From positions 124,001 through 188,000 of the forward strand of contig CP145412.1 in the NCBI GenBank assembly GCA_036867785.1: a stretch of DNA of 64,000 bases. Reading direction: 5' to 3'. Below are positions 29,415-39,862 of this stretch, piece after piece (position 1 is the stretch's first letter; each line of letters begins with the position of its first letter). The notes under the pieces were generated by a model. It saw only the letters and a program-made list of their open reading frames with translations. It searched no databases and was not told the origin of the DNA. The stretch is from Plasmodiophora brassicae (taxonomy: Eukaryota; Endomyxa: Phytomyxea; Phytomyxea; Plasmodiophorida). Position numbers and translations under genes: made by a program.

Positions 29415-30815
29415 TTAGGCCAGGAGATGCAGCGTAACCGCAATGACGACCATCGGGACCCAGTTCGACTGCGGGCCACGGCTCGGCACGGCGTGAGACA
29501 CCTGTTGCTCGCCTGCTGCCGGGGACGTCGTCTCCTCGGCCCCTGCTGCCGGGGACGTCGTCTCCTCGGCCCCTGCTGCCGGGGACGTCGTCTCCTCGGC
29601 CACTGCTGCCGTTGCCGCCCCCTTCCTCGGCTCCCAATCCGCGTCCTGCAGCGTGGCGTCCTTCTTCGAGAAACGGGAGATCGTGCTGGCCAGGTCGCCG
29701 TCGCTGGCCACATCAGCAGCGGTCCTGCCCTGTCGATCCTCCACGTCCACATCGGCGTCCAACGCCAGGAACTGCTCGACGACGACGCCGCGTCCATTGT
29801 TCGCCGCGTAGTGCAGGGCCGTCCATCCCATGTGGTCGCCGAACTCGATGAGGGCGCCCGCGTCCAGCAACGCGACCAGGACGTCGACATGACCGTGGCC
29901 GGCGGCCAGATGCAATGGCGTCTGCCCGCGCTCGTTGGTCGCATCGACCTGAGCACCCGCCGCCAGCAGCCGCTGTACGACGGGCACACAGTTGACGCGG
30001 GCGCTCTCGTGCAAGGCGGTGTACCCGTCGGGGTCGGCCCCGTCGATGGCACCGGCGGGGACCGCGTCCAGAAGCACGGCAGCGGCCTCGTCGTGGCACA
30101 TCATCGCCGACAGGTGCAACGGCGACGCCGTGAACCCTCTCACGTACGTCGTTGCGGTGTCGCCATCCAGATCGGTGACGGTCAGCGTCGTGAACCCGAC
30201 GGGCCATTCCGTCGTCGGCGAGCGCCTGCGCAGGATCAGGCGAAGCAGGTCGGGGGACTGCCGGTTCCAGATCGCTAATAGGAGGAGGGTGTCGAGGTCC
30301 CCGGCGCCGGCGTCCAGCAGGATGCCAACCACGTCCGCGTGACCGCGCCAAACGGCCAGATGGGCGGCCGTGTTCCCGTACACGCAGACGAGGTCGATGG
30401 AGGCGCGGGCGTCGACCAGGAGGGCGACGATGTCGGCGTGGCCGCCCGCGGCAGCGTAGTGCAGAGCGGTGTACCCGTGGCGGTCCTTGGCATCGAGGGC
30501 GGCGCCCTTGTCGATGAGGACGGCGCACGCGTCGACGTGACCGTTGCCGGCCGCGAAATGCAGCGGCGTGAGGTTATCGCTGTCGCGGTCGTTGATGTTG
30601 GCGCCGTTCCCAATCATCATCTCGATGGTCTCGACGCGTCCCAGCTCCGCCGCTAGGTGTAGGTGTAGGCCTCGCAGGTTGCGGGCGGGGATCGACTGCA
30701 ACCTCTGCTCCTGCCTGTCGACCCGAGCGGCATGGTCGTCGTCCAGCACGGTGCCGACCGCGACGCTAATCACCAGCACGGACAGCCATAACGCCGACGC
30801 CTTCATCATCGTCAT
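29415..30815 (-). CDS. Secreted ankyrin-repeat protein with hydrophobic C-terminal tail
   Basis: This is a single exon of 466 residues. The signal peptide is MTMMKASALWLSVLVISVAV with cleavage near GTVLDD. Ten or so well-kept ankyrin repeats follow, for example NLTPLHFAAGNGHVDACAVL and GYTALHYAAAGGHADIVALL. A stalk then carries three tandem TTSPAAGAEE units. The last 15 residues (NWVPMVVIAVTLHLLA) form a short hydrophobic C-terminus like a GPI-anchor signal. If that is right, the ankyrin array would face outward on the cell or cyst surface. A single-pass tail anchor is the alternative. It is more canonical than the ankyrin protein at 10741, which lacks the tail. Confidence 0.82.
   Translation of the reverse strand: MTMMKASALWLSVLVISVAVGTVLDDDHAARVDRQEQRLQSIPARNLRGLHLHLAAELGRVETIEMMIGNGANINDRDSDNLTPLHFAAGNGHVDACAVLIDKGAALDAKDRHGYTALHYAAAGGHADIVALLVDARASIDLVCVYGNTAAHLAVWRGHADVVGILLDAGAGDLDTLLLLAIWNRQSPDLLRLILRRRSPTTEWPVGFTTLTVTDLDGDTATTYVRGFTASPLHLSAMMCHDEAAAVLLDAVPAGAIDGADPDGYTALHESARVNCVPVVQRLLAAGAQVDATNERGQTPLHLAAGHGHVDVLVALLDAGALIEFGDHMGWTALHYAANNGRGVVVEQFLALDADVDVEDRQGRTAADVASDGDLASTISRFSKKDATLQDADWEPRKGAATAAVAEETTSPAAGAEETTSPAAGAEETTSPAAGEQQVSHAVPSRGPQSNWVPMVVIAVTLHLLA
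29512..29610. repeat. 30-bp tandem repeat, three full units
   Basis: Units at 29521-29550, 29551-29580 and 29581-29610 are almost identical (the last has one change) and are preceded by 9 bases of a fourth. They encode TTSPAAGAEE in the stalk of the secreted ankyrin protein. Near identity means recent expansion, so copy number may vary between strains. Confidence 0.95.
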
Positions 30816-31085
30816 GGCGATCGGATACCAGATTGCGCTTCGTTACGCGCCTGGGGGGACGGGACAGGGCGCGCGCGCGTCCGCCACTGTGGCGGGCCGA
30901 GCGCCGACACAGCCGCAGGCGACGTCACCCGGTAACGTCGCCCGCCCGCGGAAATCATCGCCGCGTCGTTCAGGCGCAACCGTCGACAGTCGCAGCCGCC
31001 TGCAGTTGCGCGACTGGGCCGCGACAATTGCGCCAGTCGAGGCGCTGCACTGGGGCGCTGCAGTTCATTTTGCCCAATCCGCATC

Positions 31086-33294
31086 ATGGCACGGTCCATA
31101 CGTCATCGTCATGCAGCGGGCGCGGTCGGGGCGGTCGTCGTCGCAAGCCGCGCCACAACGAAGGCGACGGCGGCGGTGGCGGGCGGCGTTGCCGTGGCGT
31201 GGCGCCCGGCGCTGATATGCTTCGCGTCGGTGCTGGCGTTGTACATGGCGACGATGTCGCCGACGATCACGGGCGGCGATGCCGGCGAGCTGGCTGCGGC
31301 CGCATGCGGGTCGTCGGTGCCGCACCCGCCCGGGTACCCCACGTTCGTTGTCCTGTACGGCTCGGCGTTCAGGCTGTTGCAGAACGCCAAACCTGCATTG
31401 CTGTTCAATGCGTTGTCTTCTCTGATCAGCGCGTCTGCCGCTGCGATCCTTTTTATTGCCGTCCAACAGGCGTCCGGATCGACGGACTGGAAAGGGCCCA
31501 TGACGGCCACCTTCATGTTCGCGTTTTCGCCGACGGTCTGGACGTATGCTACGCAAACGGAAGTCTTCCCGTTGAACAATTTCTTCCTTGCAGTGCTTCT
31601 CTTGGCCACCGTATGGCTGTCATCGGTAAGGGTGACCGTTGATGACGACGTGGTCCCTTGCTGACTGTGTACCACTATTGCGTTACAGGATCCGAGCCCG
31701 CGAAACGTTGTGCTATGCGCTTTCGTGTGTGGACTAGCGTCCACGAACCAACACACGATTGTTTTATATATTCTTCCGACTGCGCTGGCATTTATTTGCC
31801 TGGAGCGTCGTCTTCGGTGGCCACTCACGCTAACGAGCATTGCGGCCGCGTTCCTTCTTGGCCTACTGCCGTATGCCTTTCTGGTTGCGGCGGCTGGGAG
31901 ATATCGCTCATGGGGTGACACAAGCAGCCTGGCTGGAGTGATGACGCACGTTTTCAGGGAGGAGGTAAAGTCATGCCTATGTAGCGTTCCTGACGTGTTC
32001 TGATCAGTTTCGGCAGTATGGCACGTTTCGCCTTGCAAATGAAAACGTTGACGCTGGAGTTCCATTCCTGGCCCGCCTCACGTTTTACTTTAGCGACTTG
32101 CTGACGCAGTCGTCTTTGGTGGCGCTGCCGCTGGCACTGTACTGCATCCTTGTCGATAGGCGGCGCCTGATTCGGATCGTGGTTGCGGCGTTTGCGTTTT
32201 ACGTCGTCTTATTTACCATGTTGAACAACATGGCCGTTCAGTCTCCGCTTCTTCTGGGCGTTCAGCAACGATTCTTCATGCAGCCGTTTGCCCTGGTTTG
32301 TTTCCTTGTCGGCGTTGGAATTCACCATATTCGCAATCGAAACGTATTATCGCCGTTCCTCGTGGACAACTTGATAGTTGCTTTCCTCCTTGCGCACGTC
32401 GGTCGTCCGTTCCTGCAGCAGATTGCAATTCGCACCGCTCCTGCCGTCGTCGACATCCATGCGCGATCCGCCCTGACAAGCATGCCTGAGGGCAGCATTG
32501 TTCTGGCCACCGGGGACCTCATCGTTCACCCAATGCTCTACCTACAAGCCTGTGAACGCGTTCGCCCCGACGTGCGCGTCATCGCTGTTCCAAACATGAT
32601 CTCCACCTGGTTTGTTGAACAGCAGTCGCGGTACTTCCCTGGGGTCGTGTTCCCCGGTCTGTATATGCATGGCGGCTTCCCGGGAGGATTTACTGCACGG
32701 GATTTCCTTGACAGTAACGTTGACCGGGCCCCTGTGTTTACCTGTGGAGGATTGCCACCGGCCCCTGGCGAGGACCAAAGCGCACTGAAGCGCGATTTCC
32801 TGGCATGGCCGATCGGCATTTGCTCTCGGATACTGCGTCCAACAGAGAAGCCGGCGAATTTGACAGCATATTTGGGGACGGCTCTGAGCCTGCTCGATGT
32901 CGCACTATTTGGCATGGGATCCTCACAACTGTACGATGCCACCTCCTGGGAGTACGATGCGTTCAGACATGTTTGGCTACGTCGTGCACTGCTGTTTGAA
33001 CACGCGTACAACATCATCTTCCCAAACTATCTCGAGGAATCGTTGTTGCGGATTGCTGCTGACCTCGCCGACCGCATCGTCGACGGATGGCGCGCGAAGG
33101 AACGCTTTGCCAGACCCGATTCCAACTTCTGGAAACAGGCAGCCGACGTGTACGGGCACCTTAGCGTGATACAACGCCATCCGTACGAAGATCGAATGTT
33201 CGTAATGTTTGAGTCTGCCCTAGATGCGGACCCGAACGACCACGTCATCGCCGAGGTCGTTCGAGGTCGGCACAACCCGTACCGTAATCGGTAA
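31086..33294 (+). CDS. TMEM260: TMEM260-like ER O-mannosyltransferase (DUF2723)
   Basis: Three exons (31086-31625, 31689-31964, 32008-33294) give 700 residues. The N-terminal half is polytopic. It contains the family signature TITGGDAGELAAAACGSSV followed by PHPPGYPTFVVLY, then YATQTEVFPLNNFF, GLASTNQHTIVLYILPT and FREEFRQYGTFRLA. The C-terminal half is a lumenal domain with VRVIAVPNMISTWF. Human TMEM260 mannosylates IPT domains of plexins and MET in the ER; the protist acceptor is unknown. The usual catalytic Asp-Glu region GGDAGE is present. Two TGCAGTT words lie in the 85 bp upstream of the start. Confidence 0.88.
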
Positions 33295-34122
33295 AGGTAA
33301 TGTTCAAATAAACGTGCCTCGTCATAGCTGCCATTGTGCGATGAACCGAAGTTGCCCAAGCGGTCGTGCCTCAATAGACATTCACGCCACAAACGAAAGT
33401 AAACATCCCTATGCTAGCAAGCCCTGGCGTCGGGGTGCCTGGCTGTCCGGCCACGACGTCCTTCCTGCTTGCGTCGTGATGACGTAATTCTGCCTGCGTC
33501 GCTGGACTTCATGGACGAGCTCAGCGACGCCGAGCGCGAAACGGTGATCGCGGTCGCGCGCGCAGCGTTCGCCGGGGAACAGACGCGCAGACACTGTATT
33601 CGACCAAATTGCTCCATTGTCAGGTTCGGGCCCCCCTGAACGTGTGTTCCCAAGTCAGGCCCTCACAGGATCATCAGTTTGATTAAGGAGCCAGCGAATG
33701 CGAGAACGCAATGGGTCTGAACGTCGTTCTTCCCCGGCAACAGCCAACCCCGAAGGTCTCGATTGACGATACCCCAGCCGCGACGACAACAAAGCCCATT
33801 ACTCTCGATCTCAAATAATTGGACAGACCCGGTTTGCCGGTCAGGCGCCAGCTGGTGCGTGGTGGCGTTTCAGCCCGAAGAAGTCGAGCTGCCGCCCAAG
33901 CTCCAAGATCAGATGTGTCTTGGCGAATGGAAGCAGTAGTGGGCCCGATACTTCCAAGAGGTGGCGGTGACGCGCATCGACGCTTCCGTATAGCTGATGA
34001 CAATCGCGTAAAGCTGCCGCAGCTTCTGCGGCGCGGTGTCCCGCTTCTGCGGGGTCCGGCCGCTGCGCGGACAGCGTAGCGGATTGCGCCACGGACACCG
34101 TGACGGACCCCGGATTCCACTA
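33295..34122. other. Gene-poor stretch with a short coding-like fragment
   Basis: About 830 bp. Near 33486-33600 the plus strand reads VILPASLDFMDELSDAERET and on to AVARAAFAGEQTRRH, which looks like coding sequence but has no start or partner exon and no family I know. The remainder is unassigned apart from the promoter doublet at 34092. Confidence 0.35.
34092..34113 (+). promoter_or_regulatory. CGGAnnCCG doublet upstream of the DDX21-like gene
   Basis: CGGACACCGTGA at 34092 and CGGACCCCGG at 34104 are offset by 12 bp and end 9 bp before the start codon. The first copy is identical to the first copy upstream of RIT1 over CGGACACCGTG. Confidence 0.55.
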
Positions 34123-36306
34123 ATGGCGGGCGTTCGTAAATCTGATGACGGCAAGGTCTCGACTAAGAAATCGAAGAAGTCGTCCAAGACGTCTGAACAT
34201 GACCCGTCGCTGACGAACGGAACCAGCTTGACGGCGACGAAACCGTCGAAGGAAAAATCGCGCAAGTCGGAGTCCGACTCTGACAAGAAGGCGAAGAAGA
34301 AGAAGCGGTCGCGCGAGAACGACGACGAATCCAAGGCTGTTGACGCGGACGCGCCAAAGAAGAAGACGAAGAAGGAGAAGAGCGCACCCAAAGAAGACGC
34401 CGGTGATGCTGTTCCGGAGAACGCCGTCTCCCGGTTCCGGATCAGTCCGGCCAACGTGAAGACGCTGGCTGCCCAGGGCATCACGTGTACGTCGCCCCAT
34501 TGCCCTGCATGACTGCCGCTTATTCCTCGCCCTCTTAGCGCTGTTCCCTATCCAAACGAACACGTTCGACATCATTTACGACGGTAACGACATCATCGCG
34601 CGCGTATGTCCCTGAAGTTCCTTGCGTGCTTTCACAATCGCTTATGGTTGTGTTTCAGGCCAAGACGGGGTCAGGAAAGACGCTTGCCTTCGCGTTGCCT
34701 GTCGTGGAGCGAATCCTGGCGAACGATGACGGGGGTAGGCGCCGTCCGGGCCGCGGTCCCCAAGTCCTGGTCGTTGCACCGACACGCGAACTCGCCAAGC
34801 AGGTCGCCACCGTTTTCGAATCCGTCGGCCAGGGCCTGCAGACCCTCACCGTCTACGGCGGTGCACCGTACCAGCCACAAGAGAACGCCATGCGACGCGG
34901 CATTGACGTCCTGGTCGGAACGCCCGGCCGGATCAATGACTTTCTCAACAAGCGCCAGTTCCTGCGATTCGACAACCTCGACTACGTCATCCTCGACGAG
35001 GCCGATGAGATGCTCAACGACGGCTTCGCCAAGGACATTGAAGCGATCCTGTCGGCCATCGGCGATCGCCCCACCCAGAAGCTGCTCTTCTCGGCCACCA
35101 TCCCCGACTGTAAGTCGGGTCCCATTCGCCGTACCGTCTAGGGTTCTGATCAATCGCCGTCCCCCAGGGGTGGAGAAGGTCGCCAAGAAGTACCTGTCGC
35201 CGGACAAGGTCGTCGTCGACCTGATCCAGGCGAAGATCTCGACGAACCCGGACATCACGCATTACCAGATGCCGGTCTACTGGACCGAGAAGCACAAGGT
35301 CATCGGCGACTGCGTTCGCCTGTATGCCAAGGACGGGCGCACGATCGTCTTCGCGCCGACGAAGAAGGAGTGCAACGAGATGGTGGTCGACACGCGTTTC
35401 GCCCTCGAAGCGCAGGTCCTCCATGGCGACATCTCGCAGGCGCAGCGCGAATCGACGCTGAAAGGGTTCCGCGACGGCAAGTTTAAGGTGCTGGTCGCCA
35501 CCGACGTCGCCGCTCGCGGCCTGGACATCACCGGCGTCGACCTGGTCGTCCAGTCGGAGCCGCCGCCCGACCACGAGACGTACGTGCACCGGTCAGGGCG
35601 CACGGGGCGGGCCGGCGCCAAGGGCATCTCGATCACGCTGTACACGCCCAGGCACGTGTTCTGGCTGCAGCAGATCACCAGGAAGGCCAGGGTCGACTTC
35701 AAGATCCTCGGGTGCCCGCAGCAATCCGACCTGATCGGGGCGGCCGTCGGCGCGTCCGTCGAGGCCGCCCGCGCCGTCCTGCAGTCGAAGCACACGATCC
35801 ATCGCGACTGGCGCGCCGCCGCCCGCGACCTGGTCTCCGCGTTCGACAACGACGCGGAGAAGGTCGTCGCCGCCTGCCTCATGGCCGCCAACGGCGGGGT
35901 CACCGCCAGCGGTTCCATGCCGTCGTCGCTGCTGACCGGCCAGTCGCAGTACGTGACGGTGTCGGTGACGTCGCAGCGCGGGCGTGTCTTCGGCTCCGGA
36001 CAAATCTTCAACCAGTTGCGGCAGCACTTTGACGCCTCCGTCGTCGACGCCGTCAAGAACATGCGCATGCGCGCCGACCAGGCCGGCGCCGTCTGCGACC
36101 TGCCCGTCGAGTGCTACGCCGAGGTGGCGGCCCTGCCGGAATCCACCGGCATCGCCCTGGCCACCACCCTGCCCGATATCGTCGAGAAGGCCGACATGCC
36201 GCCGCCGGCCCGGGGTGGTGCCGGACGGTACAGCCGGGGATCCGGCGGCCAGTCCAACGGGAACGGCCGGTACGGGCAGCGGAATCAGTGGAACGGTCGC
36301 CGATGA
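34123..36306 (+). CDS. DDX21: Nucleolar DEAD-box RNA helicase, DDX21/DDX50-like
   Basis: Four exons (34123-34486, 34539-34603, 34659-35109, 35168-36306) give 672 residues. A lysine-rich N-terminus is followed by the Q-motif region SLFPIQTNTF, motif I AKTGSGKT, PTRELAKQ, GTPGRI, DEAD in VILDEADEMLNDGF, SAT, and the second RecA lobe with TIVFAPTKKE, GDISQAQRE, ATDVAARGLDI and HRSGRTGRAG. A GUCT-like domain follows (SQYVTVSVTSQRGRVFGSG), then a Gly/Arg-rich tail GGAGRYSRGSGGQSNGNGRY. This order is diagnostic for DDX21/Gu and its plant relatives, which act in rRNA transcription and pre-rRNA processing. The gene looks intact and carries the ribosome-type promoter doublet. Confidence 0.92.
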
Positions 36307-36456
36307 TTTCGATCCCAGTACAATACATTGTCAGAGCTTGTCCCGAAACTGGATACACAACCTATACGTTGCTACGACAGGACCAGCAACACGACGTGGC
36401 GTTAGTGGGTAGACAGGTAGTATGTATGGATTGCAGTGACGACGTGTTTGAGGAAT

Positions 36457-36894
36457 TTAGAGACGGCGACCGCGACGGCCACCCTTGGCGCGGGTGCTGT
36501 CGGTCGGGATCGGCGTGACATCCTCAAGGCGGCCGATCTTCATGCCGTTACGGGCCAGGGCGCGCAGCGCGGACTGTGCGCCCGGGCCGGGCGTCTTCGT
36601 GCGGTTGCCACCCGTGGCGCGAAGCTTGATATGCAGGGCGGTGATACCGCGCTCCTTGCACTTGGCGGCGACGTCCTGGGCGGCAAGCATGGCGGCGTAC
36701 GGCGACGCCTCGTCACGGTCGGCCTTGACCTTCATGCCGCCCGTAATGCGGATGATGGTCTCCTTGCCCGACAAGTCGGTCACGTGGACGAACGTGTCGT
36801 TGAACGACGCATAGATGTGCGCCACGCCGAAGATCTCCTCGCCATCGCGCTTCGTCGGGCCGTAGTAGACGGCCTCTTCCTCCCGCTTCGACAT
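36457..36894 (-). CDS. RPS14: 40S ribosomal protein uS11 (S14)
   Basis: This is a single exon of 145 residues (human 151). Seen are [79 protein letters not shown] and the basic end KGGRRGRRL, all as in eukaryotic uS11. It lies in the platform of the small subunit and contacts 18S rRNA. The gene ends tail-to-tail with the DDX21-like gene, 150 bp apart. The protein is shorter than human only at the N-terminus. Confidence 0.96.
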   Translation of the reverse strand: MSKREEEAVYYGPTKRDGEEIFGVAHIYASFNDTFVHVTDLSGKETIIRITGGMKVKADRDEASPYAAMLAAQDVAAKCKERGITALHIKLRATGGNRTKTPGPGAQSALRALARNGMKIGRLEDVTPIPTDSTRAKGGRRGRRL

Positions 36895-36914
36895 GATTGC
36901 GGCACTGACCACGA

Positions 36915-36935
36915 CGGGTCCGCCGCGGACTCCGT
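36915..36935 (-). promoter_or_regulatory. CGGA-type doublet upstream of uS11
   Basis: On the plus strand CGGGTCCG at 36915 and CGGACTCCGT at 36926 are offset by 11 bp. The element ends 21 bp upstream of the uS11 start on the minus strand. It is the fourth ribosome-related gene in the window with this arrangement. Confidence 0.5.
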
Positions 36936-37054
36936 AGCTCCGCAGCGTATACGTCCTGCGCCCTAATATAAGTCTGCGTCCCCCGCAGTCGTTGTTGCCC
37001 CGCAACCACAACGTCCTATCGACACCTATGGCGGTATAGAATAATGCACGGCGA

Positions 37055-37456
37055 TCACGACGGTCGCTTCGGTTTCGTCGGCAAACGATCGCGGTCGATG
37101 CTGTCGATGATCTCCTCCAGCGACGCGTACCGTCTGCCCTGGATGAAGACGACGCCGTCGTCGGCGTCGTCCTTCGCGCGGCGTTCTGCTTCGAGCTGCT
37201 TGACGCGATCGCGAATGGCGCCCTCGTTGTCGTCGTTCTGCTGCATTTCCTGACGCGTCGGCGGGTGGTCGCGATCGCCACGCAACCATCGGCTCCATGG
37301 CGCCGGGATCGACCTCGGGTCCGGCAACCGGGACGCGTAGTCGACCATGCGTTTGCCGCCCTCGACAAAGTACTCGTTGCCGGCGCCGTCGACGCCGACG
37401 CGTTCGCGCCTGAGGAACAGCCGGGCGGACGCCTGCCGGAACCGTCGCCACCACAT
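37055..37456 (-). CDS. Complex I assembly factor NDUFAF2-like (B17.2L/NDUFA12 family)
   Basis: This is a single exon of 133 residues from [14 protein letters not shown]. The conserved core reads [12 protein letters not shown], then [20 protein letters not shown] and [11 protein letters not shown], matching the family pattern (GTDxxGNKYY, RxV, IPxEWxxWL, PPT). NDUFAF2 helps late assembly of the matrix arm of respiratory complex I. The frame continues upstream to an ATG at 37507 with a basic extension that could be a mitochondrial presequence, but that start would lie only 4 bp from the ALG9 stop codon. The relative NDUFA12, a structural subunit, shares the fold; the long charged C-terminus favours the assembly factor. 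Confidence 0.72.
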   Translation of the reverse strand: MWWRRFRQASARLFLRRERVGVDGAGNEYFVEGGKRMVDYASRLPDPRSIPAPWSRWLRGDRDHPPTRQEMQQNDDNEGAIRDRVKQLEAERRAKDDADDGVVFIQGRRYASLEEIIDSIDRDRLPTKPKRPS

Positions 37457-37511
37457 GATCGGACTCCGGCCCAGGCGGCCGCGCGACCTGCCATTTCTCA
37501 ACCCCATCTCT

Positions 37512-39194
37512 TTATACAGCCGCCGACACGGCGTCCTTCCGCCGCTCGAGGAGCTGGTACGGGCGGAACGTCGTGAAGCGCGTCGGGACGCCGGGAAGAG
37601 CGAACGCGCGTGCCATGAAATTCGAGTGCTCAGCGTCCAGGAAGGGCGCGCTGTAGCGCACGTGCCAGTCGGGCTGGGCGCTGTAGTGGGGCTCGTTCTG
37701 GTGCTCGAGGTCGAGGTCGACGATGTAGTCGCAGGCGGACGCGCTGACGTACCGGCTGGGTTCCTCGCGGTTGTCCTCGTTCATCTCGGTGGGGATGATC
37801 CACGTGCCATTGGCGGACCGTTCGAACGGCTTCGGCAGGAGGCCTGTAAACCCAGACCGAAGGAACAGCAGGTGGGAGTCGGCGGTTGGCAGGAAGAAAC
37901 TCGACGGGAAGCGGTACCACTCCTTGCCAACGCAGACGCGCGCTGGGACGCCGGCGGGAACACGCCGGTAGACATTGAAGGGCGCCGAGTAGTTTCTCCA
38001 CATCGAGACTGTCCTGGACAGGGACAGGACGGCGAACGCGATCAGGACGAGCGACCGCATGCGACGGCGGACGCGGGACAGGGTGACGGCGGCCGCAACG
38101 GCGATCAGCGGATATACGGGATACAGAAAGCGTTCCTCCTTGTGCGCCAGGCTGCTGAAGACGAGGACGAACGCGGCCACCGGCGTCAGGAACCGAAGCG
38201 ACGAACGCACCTTCCGTGAAACGAGGCTGGAGGGAACAGCGGCAAGCGCAGCGAACAGGGCGACGTTGAAGTTCAACGCCAGGTTGCGGAGCAGGAAATG
38301 CCATGGCTCGACGCCGTACAGGTTCGCGCCGTGCGACGTGAACACATTGTACCGAACGATGTTGGCCACAGCGACAAACGCCGTCCGGTAGTAGTAGAGA
38401 TCGACGGCCACCGATGGGACGACGCAGGCGATCGCCGTCAGGATGGCAGCGCGCAGGGCGACGAAGAGGCGGCCGCGTGCGACCATGTCGATCGCCATCG
38501 GAATCGCGGCGAGCACGACGAACGGCCATCCAATCAGGCCGGCCACGCCCATGAAGAAGACGGCAGCGGCCGTCCGGGACGACATCCACGCCGCCACTGA
38601 TAGGGTGACGGCGTACATCGCGAACGACTGGGGAAGGTAGGCCGACGAGGCCGCCAGGATCCCGGGGCTGAGAGCCATGACCACAGCGGACAGGACGGCG
38701 ACGGTGCGACCGAATCGTCTGGCGACGGCCCCGACGAGGACCGTCTGCGAGAAGGCGCCGATCAGCGCCAGGGCGGCGCGGACGCCGAAGAAGACGACGA
38801 CGCGGTCGCGGGACGGGATCGCGAGCGCGATCAGCGCGTGCAGGGCAATGTAGGCGTACGAACGCAGGCCGTACGCCGGCGAGTACTCCCAGGTTTGCAG
38901 GCCGGACCCATACAGGACGTAATGCGTCGGCTCCCAGTAGTTGAACACCTCGTCGCAGTCGCCGATCGGCAGCACGAGCGCGCCGGCGACCATGCACGTC
39001 GCCAGCGCGGGGAACACGCCCGCCCATAACCCGCTTCCCGACAGGCCTGCGTCCGCGTGCCGCTCCCGACGCGACTCCTTCGCGTCCGCCGCATCTGGAT
39101 CGGCCGTCGGCGCCGGCCCCCGCCGACGCTGACGGATCGTCGGCGCCATATTCGCCCGCCGAACGGGTCGATTGGGCAAAATGGGCGACAACAA
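37512..39194 (-). CDS. ALG9: Alpha-1,2-mannosyltransferase ALG9 (GT22)
   Basis: This is a single exon of 560 residues. The ER-lumenal signature DCDEVFNYWEPTHYVLYGSG, then LQTWEYSPAYGLRSYAY, sits at residues about 78-115. The second GT22 hallmark HKEERFLYPVYPLIA is near the middle, and the rest is polytopic. ALG9 adds two mannoses to the lumenal side of the dolichol-linked N-glycan precursor. The Asp-Glu pair needed for catalysis is present. The start may be M1 or M16; both precede the first helix. It shares its promoter side with the divergent ORF at 39863 and sits immediately upstream of the NDUFAF2-like gene on the same strand. Confidence 0.93.
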   Translation of the reverse strand: MLSPILPNRPVRRANMAPTIRQRRRGPAPTADPDAADAKESRRERHADAGLSGSGLWAGVFPALATCMVAGALVLPIGDCDEVFNYWEPTHYVLYGSGLQTWEYSPAYGLRSYAYIALHALIALAIPSRDRVVVFFGVRAALALIGAFSQTVLVGAVARRFGRTVAVLSAVVMALSPGILAASSAYLPQSFAMYAVTLSVAAWMSSRTAAAVFFMGVAGLIGWPFVVLAAIPMAIDMVARGRLFVALRAAILTAIACVVPSVAVDLYYYRTAFVAVANIVRYNVFTSHGANLYGVEPWHFLLRNLALNFNVALFAALAAVPSSLVSRKVRSSLRFLTPVAAFVLVFSSLAHKEERFLYPVYPLIAVAAAVTLSRVRRRMRSLVLIAFAVLSLSRTVSMWRNYSAPFNVYRRVPAGVPARVCVGKEWYRFPSSFFLPTADSHLLFLRSGFTGLLPKPFERSANGTWIIPTEMNEDNREEPSRYVSASACDYIVDLDLEHQNEPHYSAQPDWHVRYSAPFLDAEHSNFMARAFALPGVPTRFTTFRPYQLLERRKDAVSAAV

Positions 39195-39862
39195 CAGGCT
39201 GCAGACGTTCGTCGCCCTGCCCTGCCCTGCTCACGAACGGCCGCAATTCAGCGGGTGCACGTCCCCAGCCGGTTCGAAAATACGACGCGCGCAGCAGCAC
39301 TGTGTCTGCGTTACTGCCGCAGTATCGCCGGGTGCAGTTCTTGGCAGTTCGTACAGCGCGACGGAGCAGACGCACCACCAGCCGATGCGTGTTGGCCGGC
39401 GGGCTCACGCGTTTGATTCGTCGGAAACCGTCGACCCTACCGAGCACAGTCGTTCCCGGTCGGACGTCCCAAGTCGCTGCAGTATCAAGAGCAGCATCTG
39501 CAGTATCAGGGGCATCTACCTACTGCATTGTGTCCATCATTTTCCTGACAACTGCGGTAGAGACGGCCGTACATCGCGGAGGCGCACTGGTGACGGGCGT
39601 TGGAATAGTGGAGACGGGTTGCACATGCAAGTTTGTGCTAGCCTGAGAGAGGAGCTCGGATTGTGCAGCGGTCGCCACAATTGCGCGGCGGACGGGTCAG
39701 TTCGGAGCATCGGAGTCGACAGAGGGGCGCCACTGAATGCTGCCGCTCTGCCGTTCTCGGGGCACGCGGGCCTGCGCCACCATGCGCGCCTGCTCGGCAG
39801 TGGCGAGCGTCCATGTAGACGCAATGGGCGGTTCTGTTTGTGACGTCGTCGTTTGATGTCAG
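39195..39862. other. Divergent intergenic region
   Basis: About 670 bp separate ALG9 (minus) from the ORF at 39863 (plus). CTGCAGTATCA occurs twice near 39475-39520, and TGCAGTT occurs at 39333. The missing 5' exon of the next ORF may lie here, but I could not fix it. Confidence 0.4.

Noticed and set aside
37630-39447. A 605-codon minus-strand frame overlapping ALG9.
   Set aside because: It is an out-of-frame shadow of ALG9, with no hydrophobic segments or motifs.
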